Source of the DNA: Acidobacteriota bacterium
GTDB lineage: Bacteria; Acidobacteriota; Terriglobia; Bryobacterales; Bryobacteraceae
Length of the DNA stretch: 34,589 nt
Reading direction: 5' to 3'
Assembly (NCBI GenBank): GCA_016213775.1
Contig: JACQZR010000021.1
Location: forward strand, 1 to 34,589
A model generated the notes under the pieces. The model saw only the letters and a list, made by a program, of their open reading frames with translations, was not told where the DNA came from and ran no database searches. Shown here one piece after another: positions 24,621 through 33,441 of the stretch (positions within the stretch are counted from its first letter, which is position 1; every line of letters starts with the position of its first letter). The translations under genes and the position numbers were made by a program.

Positions 24621-24990
24621 TCTTGCATGGTTTCAGCCGGTACATCGTGAACTGGGACATCCGGGAGTCGATGACCGAGGCGGACATCGTGGTCATCTTG
24701 GAGCGCGCCAAGGAACTTCATTCAGAGACGAAGTCCCGGATCATCTCCGACAACGGGCCGCAGTTCATTGCCAAAGACTTCAAGGAATTCATTCGGATCT
24801 CGGGCATGACCCCACGTCAGAACTTCGCCCTACTATCCCCAGTCGAACGGAAAATCGAACGTTGGCCAAATCCCTCAAAGGAGAGTGCATCCGGCCGGCA
24901 ACGCCATCGTCGCTGGAAGATGCGCGGCGTCTGCCGAAGGACGTCCTCGCCGGGCGTCAGCAGGAGATCCATACGGAGAGGGATGGGTAA
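24422..24990 (+). pseudogene. IS3 family transposase (OrfB) remnant
   Basis: The frame encodes the rve/DDE core of IS3-type OrfB: HQHWHIDVPYINIGGTFY (first Asp), NWDIRESMTEADI, and IISDNGPQFIAKDF (second Asp). The 5' half of the gene is missing and replaced by the hairpin sequence. Near KIERW (the catalytic Glu region) the frame shifts: the continuation SLKGECIRPATPSSLEDARR lies in another frame and then jumps to LAGRQQEIHTERDG, skipping the usual intervening segment. With a 5' truncation, a frameshift and an internal deletion it cannot make an active transposase. OrfA is absent. Confidence 0.88.
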
Positions 24991-25143
24991 ACCCCTATCG
25001 AGAGACTCGCGGCGGCCGAGTCCTCCGAGTCTGTAAACACAACGCCGTCACACAGGACTGATCGCGGCGTGGTGTCCTCGTGCGGCAGTACAGCGACGGC
25101 CGCCGGCAAGTGCGTCGGCGAGCCGTGACCGCGACTGGCGACA

Positions 25144-27912
25144 TCACAGCTGGGGCACGCGATTAATCGGCTTTGATATCTTGATCCGCTTCGCAGATCG
25201 GAAACGGTCAACATCAATCTCTTTCGACAGGAGAAACTTCAAGAATGACTTCTCCTGGAATCGACACGTCTGGGCAATGCCAAGGAGCACAAGGTAGTCG
25301 ACAGCGCCTCGCTGGTAGAGCCGGCCCGAAATCTTCCTCTGCACCGCAAGATGCCTGATCGCCCGCTCGCCTGTGTTGTTGTTCCAGGGAATGCCATCCT
25401 CGTCAAGGAAACGGAACAACGATTCTCGGTACCTCACAAACCGTTTCTGGTAAGTCTTCGTCACGTCCAGGCCGTACTCTCTGCCCTCAATTACTGTTTC
25501 GTAGAACCGGTCCACTTGCTTCTTGAATCTGCGCAGGTGTCTAGCTTTCAGACCCCATCGGTCGATGGCCTCAATAATGGGTACGATGAGGTCTTTCACT
25601 CCTGAGACAAACCCCTGAAGTTCCTCGTCAAACGGAAACTTCCATAGATCTTCATTTAAGTCCCGGATTAAGTGAACCCAACACTTCTGCTGTCTGCAGT
25701 CCAGCGCGTCATATCCCGCGTAAAAATCCGATACGACAACTCCCTGATAACCGCGGAGAATCTCCCGCACGATCGCGGTCTCCCGTGTTTCCGTCAATCG
25801 GAAGACAACGTGCCGACCGTCACTGAATACCCACACATACTGATCGACGCCGTCGATGCTGAGCCGTGTCTCGTCGACGTGGACAAACGGACTTTCCAGC
25901 AGGCGCTTCACGAGAATCGATTCCGTACGGCGGTAGTACGCGGCGAAGGATTCAACGAAATTGACGATGCTCGCCACGGACGCCGTCTCGTGGAACAATT
26001 CCTCCATTGCTTGGGTGATCACCCGGTATGGAAGCCGAAGAACAATCCGCTGATAGACGGCCCAAGCCCGAAATCCGTGGCCAAACGTCTGTCCGCGAAG
26101 CCGTTTGATTATAGGCGGTTCATAGAACCGGTGACACCGTTGACAGTAGCGCTCTTCGCCGGCGTACTTAACCACTGTCTTCCTGCACCCGGTATTTGCG
26201 AAACTTAGATCAACGATGACGATTTCAGCATCTTTGCCCGGCTTCTTCTGAAGGCGCTCTCCCTTGTGCTTGGGGCAGGTTCTCTTCGAAGCGACTTGGA
26301 TTACCGTGCGGCGACCCGCTGGAACGGTCCTCTCGTAGGCTTGGTGGCCCTTTGGTGCTCCTGGCCCGTTCCGTTTTGCCGTATCGGTTTGGGGCCGAAA
26401 GCTGATCCGGCCTTTCGGATGATCAAAGCTAGCGTACAGAAGCACGTGGTCAAGGGCCGTATGCAGTTCACTACCGAGCCTGGTAGCGTTCTGCTTTGGG
26501 CGGTCCACATAGTCAATGTCTAGCTCTGAATCGGCGTCGGTTCGAAGTCTCGCCAGTTTCTCAGTCAGGATGCGCAACGCCTGGCAATCCTCGGCGTTGT
26601 ACGAGATGAGTTTCTGCTTATATGCTGCTTCGCCGGCCATCTCCCAGCGGTACCGCCAAACCAGGCTCTGTAATCCGGAAGCGTCCGGCGCCGTCCAGGA
26701 AGCGCCAAGAAATTTGCCCAGCACCTTTAGGCCGTTAGAACGGACGGGAAAATAGACCTTGCCGTATACCTGAGAATTGAGATTGACCAATCTCTTGCTG
26801 AGGCATTTGACGTCCGTACCGAAGCGCTTAGCGAGAGACTCAATCGCCCGAACCTCATAACTCCCATAGTGATAGATGGGCGCATCGGGATACTCTTCCG
26901 CCTTCTCGATAAACATGCGCCAGATCGATTCTTCCTCTTCCGTCGTCTCGGCCCAGAAGGCGTGTTGCGTCAGAGTTTCGCGGGCGCGGACGAGCAGTCC
27001 AATGAGATAAGAGACCTGCTGATCCGGGATACCCTCAATATCCAGAAAGAGCTCAATGTCACTCTTCTGGATCTCCGGAACCGTCTGAATGTAGATCTTA
27101 CCGGTCCTGATGGCGAGCGCCTGTATCTCAAGATCAAAGCGCGGCGGTTGGGCTGCACGCCGTCGCCGTCGTCTCCGTGGTTTGAACAGAAAGGAAAGCT
27201 GCTTGACGGTGAAGATCCCTTTGCTGTGGTACCTCCGAATAGCCTTTGAAGTCATGCGATCTAACAGACTAAGATCATCAGCATCTTCCGCCTGCCGGCT
27301 ACAGACGCTTTTGAACGGGCAGTACGGGCAATGCTTGTTGAGGACAACTGGCGGCGGCTGGGCTGGTGGGTCTCCATACCAACCCTTTATGCGCTCCAGG
27401 ATGGAACCGACTATCTTGTACATGGGCTGAAGGTTCACTCGGTGGCACTCGCCATCAAGCGTTATGAGACATCCCATGGCGGGAGGCTTGTTCTGAAGCT
27501 GTCCGAGCACATATCCGACCACGGACAAATTGAGCATCTGCTCTTTTTCCAAACGATAGGTCCCAACCACGATCGTGGGCTCGTAAGCGACAGGGTCTCC
27601 ACGCTGACCCACGATCCTCAGTGCGTCGCAATACGCCGTAACATTTGCGGCTTCGAGGTTGGCTTCCGTGAGAACCTCGATGCTGGAGGAAAACGCCCTG
27701 TCGTTGTATGAGCAGGTCGATGTGTTTGTCCGCTGGAGGTTGGCCAGGTATGATTCTCTGTTAGCGCTGGCACGCTCCTCAAGAATGTGCGCATAATCGT
27801 TCGGTATGCCGCGGTCTTCGGTGCAATGGAGAAGGAAGGCTTTGCGCGGACAGTGCGAATACGCTATCACGCCTTCGGCGCGAATGACCTTGGTGTGCAT
27901 GGTTCTTGACAT
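25144..27912 (-). CDS. Cas4/RecB-like nuclease - RNase H-like - IS66-type transposase fusion protein
   Basis: 922 residues from an ATG with AGGAGG 11 bases upstream. (1) Residues 1-235 are a TM0106-type RecB/Cas4-like nuclease: YSHCPRKAFL (Cys21) and CPYCPFKSVC (Cys195, 198, 204) would bind an Fe-S cluster. Asp96 and Glu111 fit the nuclease core, but the usual lysine is not obvious. (2) Residues 255-455 resemble a YprB RNase H-like exonuclease: IELFLDIEG (Asp291, Glu293) and ISYNAEDC (Asp442). (3) Residues 510-600 have cysteines of a zinc-ribbon type (546, 576, 590, 593). (4) Residues 600-905 are an IS66-like DDE transposase: HVDET (Asp680), VSDFYAGYD (Asp729), NNNTGERAIR (Glu849). No frameshift is seen. 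No terminal repeats were found by eye. Confidence 0.8.
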   Translation of the reverse strand: MSRTMHTKVIRAEGVIAYSHCPRKAFLLHCTEDRGIPNDYAHILEERASANRESYLANLQRTNTSTCSYNDRAFSSSIEVLTEANLEAANVTAYCDALRIVGQRGDPVAYEPTIVVGTYRLEKEQMLNLSVVGYVLGQLQNKPPAMGCLITLDGECHRVNLQPMYKIVGSILERIKGWYGDPPAQPPPVVLNKHCPYCPFKSVCSRQAEDADDLSLLDRMTSKAIRRYHSKGIFTVKQLSFLFKPRRRRRRRAAQPPRFDLEIQALAIRTGKIYIQTVPEIQKSDIELFLDIEGIPDQQVSYLIGLLVRARETLTQHAFWAETTEEEESIWRMFIEKAEEYPDAPIYHYGSYEVRAIESLAKRFGTDVKCLSKRLVNLNSQVYGKVYFPVRSNGLKVLGKFLGASWTAPDASGLQSLVWRYRWEMAGEAAYKQKLISYNAEDCQALRILTEKLARLRTDADSELDIDYVDRPKQNATRLGSELHTALDHVLLYASFDHPKGRISFRPQTDTAKRNGPGAPKGHQAYERTVPAGRRTVIQVASKRTCPKHKGERLQKKPGKDAEIVIVDLSFANTGCRKTVVKYAGEERYCQRCHRFYEPPIIKRLRGQTFGHGFRAWAVYQRIVLRLPYRVITQAMEELFHETASVASIVNFVESFAAYYRRTESILVKRLLESPFVHVDETRLSIDGVDQYVWVFSDGRHVVFRLTETRETAIVREILRGYQGVVVSDFYAGYDALDCRQQKCWVHLIRDLNEDLWKFPFDEELQGFVSGVKDLIVPIIEAIDRWGLKARHLRRFKKQVDRFYETVIEGREYGLDVTKTYQKRFVRYRESLFRFLDEDGIPWNNNTGERAIRHLAVQRKISGRLYQRGAVDYLVLLGIAQTCRFQEKSFLKFLLSKEIDVDRFRSAKRIKISKPINRVPQL

Positions 27913-28105
27913 GACATGAACGACCTCCTGCAGTCTTTCATACCTCCAAATCCACGCCGAGCGCCCGGTGGGGCCTGCCGCGTAGCAAATCGCCTTTTGA
28001 CCGCCGGCTCTGCTCGGCGGCCCGAACAGCCTTCCGGATCAATAGGTTCTCGCTCGTCGCTAAAAGGCGGGCCGATCCCGGCCGCTTGGCAGGAGACCGA
28101 AGGGA

Positions 28106-29056
28106 TTACAAGCTGCACTCAGGCTCAATTCCGAGCTTGTCGTTAACGGCGCGGCTCAGCCTCTGCTTGCATCCGAGGTATCGTTCGGTCGTTTGAATCG
28201 AAACGTGTCCGAGCAGGAACTGAATTTGGTCGAGCTCTCCGCTGGCAAGATGGCATAACCGAGCGCAAGTCCGCCGTAGGTCATGCGGCGCGAGCTTCTC
28301 GATGCCCGCGCGGCTGGCCGCTTCCTTCACAACCTCCCACAGCACCTTCGGCGTCATACCCTCGCCCCACACCTTGCCAGCCTTGTTGATCGAACGGAAC
28401 ACCGTGCCTTCGGTGATTCCGGCAGCAGTGCTCCAGACGTCGACTGCGGCCTTGACCCATGTCGGGACCGGAACCGTCCGGATATGTCCCGCCTTGCCCT
28501 TCAGGTCCGCGATCACCCAATGCTCCTCGCGAACCTGGATGGAATCCATCGCCAAGGACAGAAGTTCGCCGCGCCGGAGGCCGCAACCGATTAGCATCGC
28601 CAGAATGGCGCGGTTTCGTTTTCCGCGTAGTGTGGCGATGTCCGACCGTTCCAGCAGGAGCTTGCCCTGGGCGGGGGTGAGCCAGTTGCCCACGCGGACG
28701 CCAAGACGCCGGACTCCTTTGACTCGCCTTATTCCCGCCCCCAGTTCCGGGCTCAACAATCCCGAGTCGCACGCCTCATAGGCCACGCGGCGTACCGCCG
28801 CCAGACGCAGATTGATGGTGTTCGGAGCGTATCCTTTCTGTTCCAAGTAAATCCGGTATCTCAGGACCACGGTGCGATTGAAGGCCAGGCGCGGCTCCGA
28901 GCAATACCACTCGACGAACTCGTTGATGGCATGGTCGTACGTTCGTTGCCCGCTCACGGATGTGAGGGTATTGCGGACAGCGGATTTGGCCTGTTCGAGA
29001 TCCGGCAGTGCCAGGACCCGCTTCGGCGATTTCTTCTTCTTTCGAGGCTTCGACAT
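28106..29056 (-). CDS. Tyrosine recombinase/integrase (XerD-like)
   Basis: 316 residues from the ATG at 29056, chosen because the protein then opens with the basic MSKPRKKKKSPKR and AAGGGGG lies upstream. An N-terminal SAM-like core-binding domain (about 20-110) is followed by the catalytic domain. All active-site residues are present: Arg161 (GLRRGE), a Lys near 186-188, His258 and Arg261 (HDLRRT), His284 (LLGH) and the nucleophile Tyr293 (ERYLG). It cuts and rejoins DNA at specific sites. It lies 193 bases upstream of the nuclease-transposase gene on the same strand and could be co-expressed with it. No att sites are evident. Confidence 0.9.
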   Translation of the reverse strand: MSKPRKKKKSPKRVLALPDLEQAKSAVRNTLTSVSGQRTYDHAINEFVEWYCSEPRLAFNRTVVLRYRIYLEQKGYAPNTINLRLAAVRRVAYEACDSGLLSPELGAGIRRVKGVRRLGVRVGNWLTPAQGKLLLERSDIATLRGKRNRAILAMLIGCGLRRGELLSLAMDSIQVREEHWVIADLKGKAGHIRTVPVPTWVKAAVDVWSTAAGITEGTVFRSINKAGKVWGEGMTPKVLWEVVKEAASRAGIEKLAPHDLRRTCARLCHLASGELDQIQFLLGHVSIQTTERYLGCKQRLSRAVNDKLGIEPECSL

Positions 29057-29108
29057 GGGCGGCGGCCCCCTTTGACCGCCGACCCCAGAATGCATTAGTA
29101 GCGGTAGA

Positions 29109-29312
29109 ATGGTTATCAAGATGGAACGTGTACCGTCACAGCCTGTCAAGGATCCGCCGAACCTCGTTCGGGCATGTCCGTTCGATCTCGACCGGCTGTT
29201 GAGCCACATCGATCCTGGACCTGCCGAAGAATCCGAAGCCTACGTACGCCTCATCTATGAGCAGCGCCGTTCTGACCTCTCCTCCAAACGCAACGGCAAG
29301 ACTGGTCGTTGA
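29109..29312 (+). CDS. Putative VapB-like antitoxin upstream of a PIN toxin
   Basis: 67 residues starting at ATG 29109. An ATG 12 bases later is an alternative. The protein is small, acidic in the middle, and ends in EAYVRLIYEQRRSDLSS, a pattern I associate with small proteins encoded just before PIN toxins. There is no clear DNA-binding fold. It overlaps the toxin gene by 56 bases in another frame, which would couple their translation. The antitoxin role is inferred mainly from this arrangement. Confidence 0.55.
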   Translation: MVIKMERVPSQPVKDPPNLVRACPFDLDRLLSHIDPGPAEESEAYVRLIYEQRRSDLSSKRNGKTGR

Positions 29313-29697
29313 TACAGATGTTGCCAGTTTCATTTTCAAATGGCACCCCGTGTTTGCCCCGCGGTTTGTGAGCATCATCCGTGGTGCCGAGTTGATTGTC
29401 TCGTTCATGACATTGGCGGAAATGCGCCAAGGTGCGCTGGACGCGAATTGGGGACAACGCAAGTGGGACTTGCTGGATGCATATCTCGCGGATTTCTCAG
29501 TCCTGAATTCGGACAATCTACTGTGTTCGACCTTGGCTCCGGTTCGAAACGAGAGCGTGAGGAAAGGGCACCAGATGAGCGCAGCCGATGCATGGATCGC
29601 CGCCACGGCTCTGGTCCTGTCCGCACCACTGGTTACAAATAACGCCAAAGACTACCGCCACTTGGGCAACCTCCAACTCGTTTCCCCTGCCCGCTAA
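29257..29697 (+). CDS. vapC: PIN-domain toxin (VapC-like)
   Basis: 146 residues. The PIN fold starts at LVVDTDVASFIF (Asp19). Other acidic residues of the metal site are Glu55 (LAEMRQGA) and Asp111 (SAADAWIAATAL), followed by LVTNNAKDY near the end, where the fourth acidic residue is replaced by Asn or supplied by Asp132. VapC toxins are Mg-dependent ribonucleases that cut tRNA or rRNA. The first 15 residues precede the fold, so a start closer to it is possible. It overlaps the small gene upstream, the likely antitoxin, and is divergent from the integrase gene. Confidence 0.85.
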   Translation: MSSAVLTSPPNATARLVVDTDVASFIFKWHPVFAPRFVSIIRGAELIVSFMTLAEMRQGALDANWGQRKWDLLDAYLADFSVLNSDNLLCSTLAPVRNESVRKGHQMSAADAWIAATALVLSAPLVTNNAKDYRHLGNLQLVSPAR

Positions 29698-29855
29698 ACC
29701 GACGGCATTTGGAGGCAGATCGCGGCGGGCCGGGAGATCGGTCCTGTGTTGTCGGCAAGGGGCGAGCAATCCTGGGCTGTGTCAGATGCCGGACATCCGT
29801 CGCGTTATGGTCTACCCTTCGCCGTTGATCGCGACAAATGACCCTTTGCCTCCTC

Positions 29856-29892
29856 TTGACTATCTGCAATCGTCCTAGTACTGTAGATAGTC
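29856..29892 (+). promoter_or_regulatory. PadR promoter and operator
   Basis: TTGACT at 29856-29861 (-35) and TACTGT at 29879-29884 (-10) are 17 bases apart. GACTATCT at 29858-29865 and AGATAGTC at 29885-29892 are exact inverted repeats that span the promoter from one box to the other. This is a natural operator for the dimeric PadR repressor encoded 13 bases downstream. Confidence 0.65.
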
Positions 29893-29904
29893 GAGAGGAA
29901 GTTC

Positions 29905-30234
29905 GTGGGCAAACCGTCCGATCTGATTCAAGGCACCCTTGACCTGCTTATTCTGAAAACGATCTCGCTCGAGCCGATGCACGGCTGGGGAATTGCTCAG
30001 CGCATCCAGCAGATCAGCGGGGAGGTTCTACAGGTCCAGCAGGGGTCACTGTACCCGGCAATTCATCGCCTTGAGCAACAGGCTTGGATCAAGGCCGACT
30101 GGCGCGAGACAGAGAACAACCGGCGGGCGAAGTTCTATTCGCTTACACCAGCCGGCCGCCGGCAACTGGAGAAGGAGTTGGCCAACTGGAAGCGGCTTTC
30201 CGGCGCGGTGGGCCTCATCGTTGAAATGGTGTAA
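29905..30234 (+). CDS. PadR family transcriptional repressor (acidobacterial type)
   Basis: 109 residues starting at GTG, with GAGAGGAA as ribosome site. It opens with LIQGTLDLLILKTISLEPMHGWGIAQRIQ, the PadR winged-helix start, and continues with VQQGSLYPAIHRLEQQAWI and FYSLTPAGRRQLEKE, the recognition helix and wing. The short C-terminal helix would mediate dimerisation. PadR proteins repress their own operon until a ligand binds. The stop codon is 5 bases before the ADOP permease start, the standard acidobacterial PadR-ADOP arrangement. It probably controls that permease through the palindrome in its promoter. Confidence 0.92.
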   Translation: MGKPSDLIQGTLDLLILKTISLEPMHGWGIAQRIQQISGEVLQVQQGSLYPAIHRLEQQAWIKADWRETENNRRAKFYSLTPAGRRQLEKELANWKRLSGAVGLIVEMV

Positions 30235-30239
30235 CCGCA

Positions 30240-32936
30240 ATGAGGATGACAGACCGTCTACGACTGCGACTCCGCTCGCTGGTTCGCCGGCAGCGCGTCG
30301 AGCGCGAGCTTGACCAGGAGATCCGGTACCACCTGGAGGAACTCACCCGCCAGAATATGAAGCGCGGCCTGAGCCCGGCGGAGGCCCGCTCCGACGCTCT
30401 GCGGCGCTTCGGCGGGGTCACGCAGATTCAAGAAGACTGTCGCGACAAGCGCCGCACGCGCTGGTTGGAAGATCTGGTTGGAGACGCTCGCTACGCGCTG
30501 CGAACCCTATGGAAAACACCGGCGTTCACCGCTGCAGTGCTGGCGTCGCTGGCTCTCGGCATTGGCGCCAATACGGCGGTGTTCACGCTGATTCACGCGG
30601 TGATCCTTCGTCCCCTGCCGGTACCACAGCCCGAGGAACTTGTAGAAGTGACCGCATCTCCGGTCTTCTCTTTTGCGATGTACCGCGATGTTTGCCAACG
30701 CCAGCGGGTCTTCACCGGCATCATGGCCAGCTCGCGGGAATTTCCAGTGCGTCTGAACATACCCCGCGGCACGGAATCATTCACCCTGGACAACATCCCA
30801 ACAACCTTCGCTACAGCCAACTATTTTTCCGTGCTGAAGGTTCAGCCGCAGATAGGCCGTTTCTTCAGCGAAGAGGAAGACCAGATCCCCGAGAGCGCAG
30901 AATCGCAGGGTTCCGTAGCGGTGCTGAGCGATGCCCTTTGGACTCGGCAGTTTGGCCGCGATCCAGGTGTGCTGGGCCGCGTCATCTACGTCAACCGTAG
31001 CGCCTGCCATGTCATTGGCGTGGCACCGCGCGGATTCACCGGCGATGTAGTCGGCATCGCAACCGATGTGTGGGTGCCTCTAACACCCTTTTCGCCGCGC
31101 CGGTACCTGGAGGGCTGCGGCGGCATGTTCACGCGGTCCCTCGCACGGCTGAAGCCGGGCGTTTCCCTGGAGCAGGCCCGAGCCGCGATCCGTCCTTTGT
31201 ACCAGCAACTGCTAGCCGCCGAGTGGGCTCAGTATCCACAATGGAAGCCGCGCAATCCGAGGCCGATTCAAGAGTATCCGATGCACGTGCGTGCCGCCGA
31301 GGCAGGCCTCGATTCCGGCGTGCGAAGCAAGTTCGCGAAGCCGTTGTGGATCGTTATGGCGATTGTGGCGGCAGTGCTGCTGATCGCCTGCGCCAACGTG
31401 GGAAACCTCTTGCTCGCGCGATCCACCTGGAGGCGGCGCGAGTTCGGCCTGCGGCTCGCACTGGGATGCGGCCGCGGACGGCTGATGCGGCAATTGCTGA
31501 CCGAAAGCCTGATGCTTGCCGCGATGGGCGCCGGCTTGGGCCTGGCGATTTCGTAGTGGGGAAGCCGTAGTCTAAGCCTGATGGCCGGCGTCCGGGAGAT
31601 CGATCTAGGCCCGGATGTCACCGTGTTGGTTTTGCTGGCTGTAGTCGTAATGTTAACCGGCATTGGGTTCGGCAGCGCTCCGGCATGGCGTGCCGGCCAC
31701 GTGGATCTGGCAGCCTCGCTGGGCGATCAGGCCCGCGGCAGTGCCGGCCGTCACGTACGGCAACGCTTGAGCCGCACGCTCGTCGTGACTCAAGTGGCCC
31801 TTTCGCTCGCCCTGCTGATCGGCGCAGGCCTTTTGATTCGAAGCATCTACAACCTTCGCCATCTGGATCCTGGATTCCGGCCGGAACACGTGCTGATCTT
31901 CGACATGGCGCACAATCCGCGGAACCGCGAGCCAGTGGCACTGGCGCGAGTAGCGCAGCAGGTGCACGACCGCGTACGCCAGATCCCCATGGTGCGCTCC
32001 GCCAGCGTCTCCGCCATCCTGTTGTTCAGCGGCGCCGACCAATACGCGCCTGTGCGGATCGAAGAGTACCCGGCGAGTCTGGAGAACGTGGAACTGGCGC
32101 GATTCAACTATGTGTCCGCCGGTTATCTGGAAACGGTTGGAATGACCATACTGGATGGGCGAAGCATTGGAGAGCAGGATACCGAGACCGCTCCGCTGGC
32201 AGCCGTGATCAATCAATCGATGGCGCGTAAGTACTTCCCGCAGGGAAGTCCGCTCGGCCGTATAATGGAAATCGCCGACCCCGGCCGCCGTGGCAAGCCG
32301 ATCCAGATTGTCGGTGTTGTGCGGGACGCCCGCTACAACAATCTTCGTGCCGGGACCAAACCCATGTTCTACATGTCAATCCAACAGTCGCCGCGGACGC
32401 TGCGGGGAATCGAGGTACGCACGACTGAATCTGTCACTGGGATTCCAGAGCAGGTTCGCCACGCGGTGCTTGATGTGACGCCGGACCTGATGATCCGACG
32501 CGTGGCGACCCTCGATGCACAGATCGATGAGACCATCCGCCCGGAGCGCATGCTGGCGAACCTGTGCGTTGCATTCGGCGTCATCGCGCTCCTGCTGGCC
32601 AGTGTTGGACTCTACGGCGTGCTTGCGTATAGTGTGGCGCAGCGTACTGGTGAAATCGGAATCCGCATGGCGCTGGGCGCAACTCGCAGCGCCGTTTTGC
32701 GGCTGGTTCTGGGCCAGAGCGCCGCCGTCGTAGTTTTGGGCTTGGTTATTGGAATTGCCCTGGCGCTGGCGACCACGCGCCTGCTGTCCACCTTTCTCTT
32801 CGGCATCACGCCATGGGACGCAGGCACAATGGCGGCGGCTACAGCCGTGCTGGTGCTGGTTGCCGGAGTTGCCGCATGGCTCCCTGCGCGGCGTGCCACC
32901 AAGGTTGATCCGATGGTTGCTCTCCGGCACGAGTAG
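30240..32936 (+). pseudogene. ADOP family (MacB/FtsX-like) permease interrupted by one in-frame stop
   Basis: Read through one TAG, the frame encodes 898 residues, the normal length of an acidobacterial duplicated orphan permease. The first half (30240-31553) has the MacB-type opening PAFTAAVLASLALGIGANTAVF and ends in the helix GAGLGLAIS. The TAG at 31554-31556 is followed in the same frame by WGSRSLSLMAG and the rest of the permease, including LTGIGFGSAPAWRAG, LVVTQVALSLALLIGAGLL and the closing GIRMALGAT...LPARRATKVDPMVALRHE. The family usually has Tyr or Phe before this Trp-Gly. Either the gene is a recent pseudogene, the TAG is a sequencing error, or it is read through. Restart at ATG 31581 would give only the second half. 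Confidence 0.85.
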
Positions 32937-33040
32937 AGCCTCATGTTGTAACCGTTCAGCGGCCAAGGTGAAAGGCTGCCCGGAAGCGCGCAATTCTGAT
33001 TACCCGGCGGTAGTCGCCAATAACCGGCCAATCTCATGAG

Positions 33041-33083
33041 TGAGCGCATTCAGCGTCGAGCGAGAATGCGCTCATTCTTTTTT
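33041..33083 (+). terminator. Rho-independent terminator of the PadR-permease operon
   Basis: An 11-bp perfect stem, TGAGCGCATTC (33041-33051) with GAATGCGCTCA (33064-33074), encloses a 12-base loop. Three bases later comes a run of six T (33078-33083). It lies about 105 bases after the permease stop codon, in the right orientation. Confidence 0.85.
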
Positions 33084-33320
33084 CGTTCGACACTGTTTCA
33101 TACAGGAGGGTGAAGGCCAGTCGCCGGATCGAACTTGGCGGTGAGACCAGCGGCGGGCCTTCACGCCAGCCGTTGATTCTCTTTATCGCACTGCCGTGGA
33201 CGGATGACAAGACCGAGCCGGGGTAGCTGAGATCCAGTTGTCACAACTGCCACGGCGTTGTCCGATTTGCTGCCAGGACACGATCATTGGTCACGGCCGC
33301 CGCCGCAAGCAGGCTCATGA

Positions 33321-33370
33321 TGTCAATCGCGGCGAAAAAGTGGGCCATTTTGGCGGGTGAAAAGGGACCA
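33321..33370. repeat. IS21-type terminal repeats
   Basis: A TGT terminus at 33321 is followed by two related units 25 bases apart: GGCGAAAAAGTGGGCCA (33331-33347) and GGTGAAAAGGGACCA (33356-33370). Multiple spaced terminal repeats beginning TGT are typical of IS21 elements. This would be the end beyond istB. The other end was not found. Confidence 0.6.
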
Positions 33371-33441
33371 GCAGTTCGGTTACGCTATGACCACCGGCAG
33401 GCCTAAAGAATCGGAGCGTGAAGGACCGGCTTTCTCTCAGA

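Larger units (their letters stand above)
32937..33441. other. Intergenic region: terminator and IS21 end
   Basis: 505 bases between the permease and the istB remnant. It holds a rho-independent terminator (33041-33083) and the terminal repeats of an IS21-type element (33321-33370), both listed separately. I see no gene in the remaining sequence. Confidence 0.6.

Noticed and set aside
25144-27912. Terminal inverted repeats for the nuclease-transposase gene
   Set aside because: I compared the flanks 24991-25143 and 27913-28105 by eye and found no matching inverted ends; a computed search of wider flanks would decide.
28066-28085. Sequence resembling the first half of the 44-bp repeat
   Set aside because: Only partial similarity in a GC-rich palindromic stretch and no second hairpin; not counted as a fourth copy.
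27996-29081. 11-bp direct repeat TTTGACCGCCG at 27996-28006 and 29071-29081, flanking the integrase gene
   Set aside because: Considered as att sites, but 11-bp repeats are expected by chance in a window of this size and nothing else supports them.
29342-29360. TGGCAC followed by TTTGC inside the PIN toxin gene
   Set aside because: The spacing does not fit a sigma-54 promoter and it lies within coding sequence.
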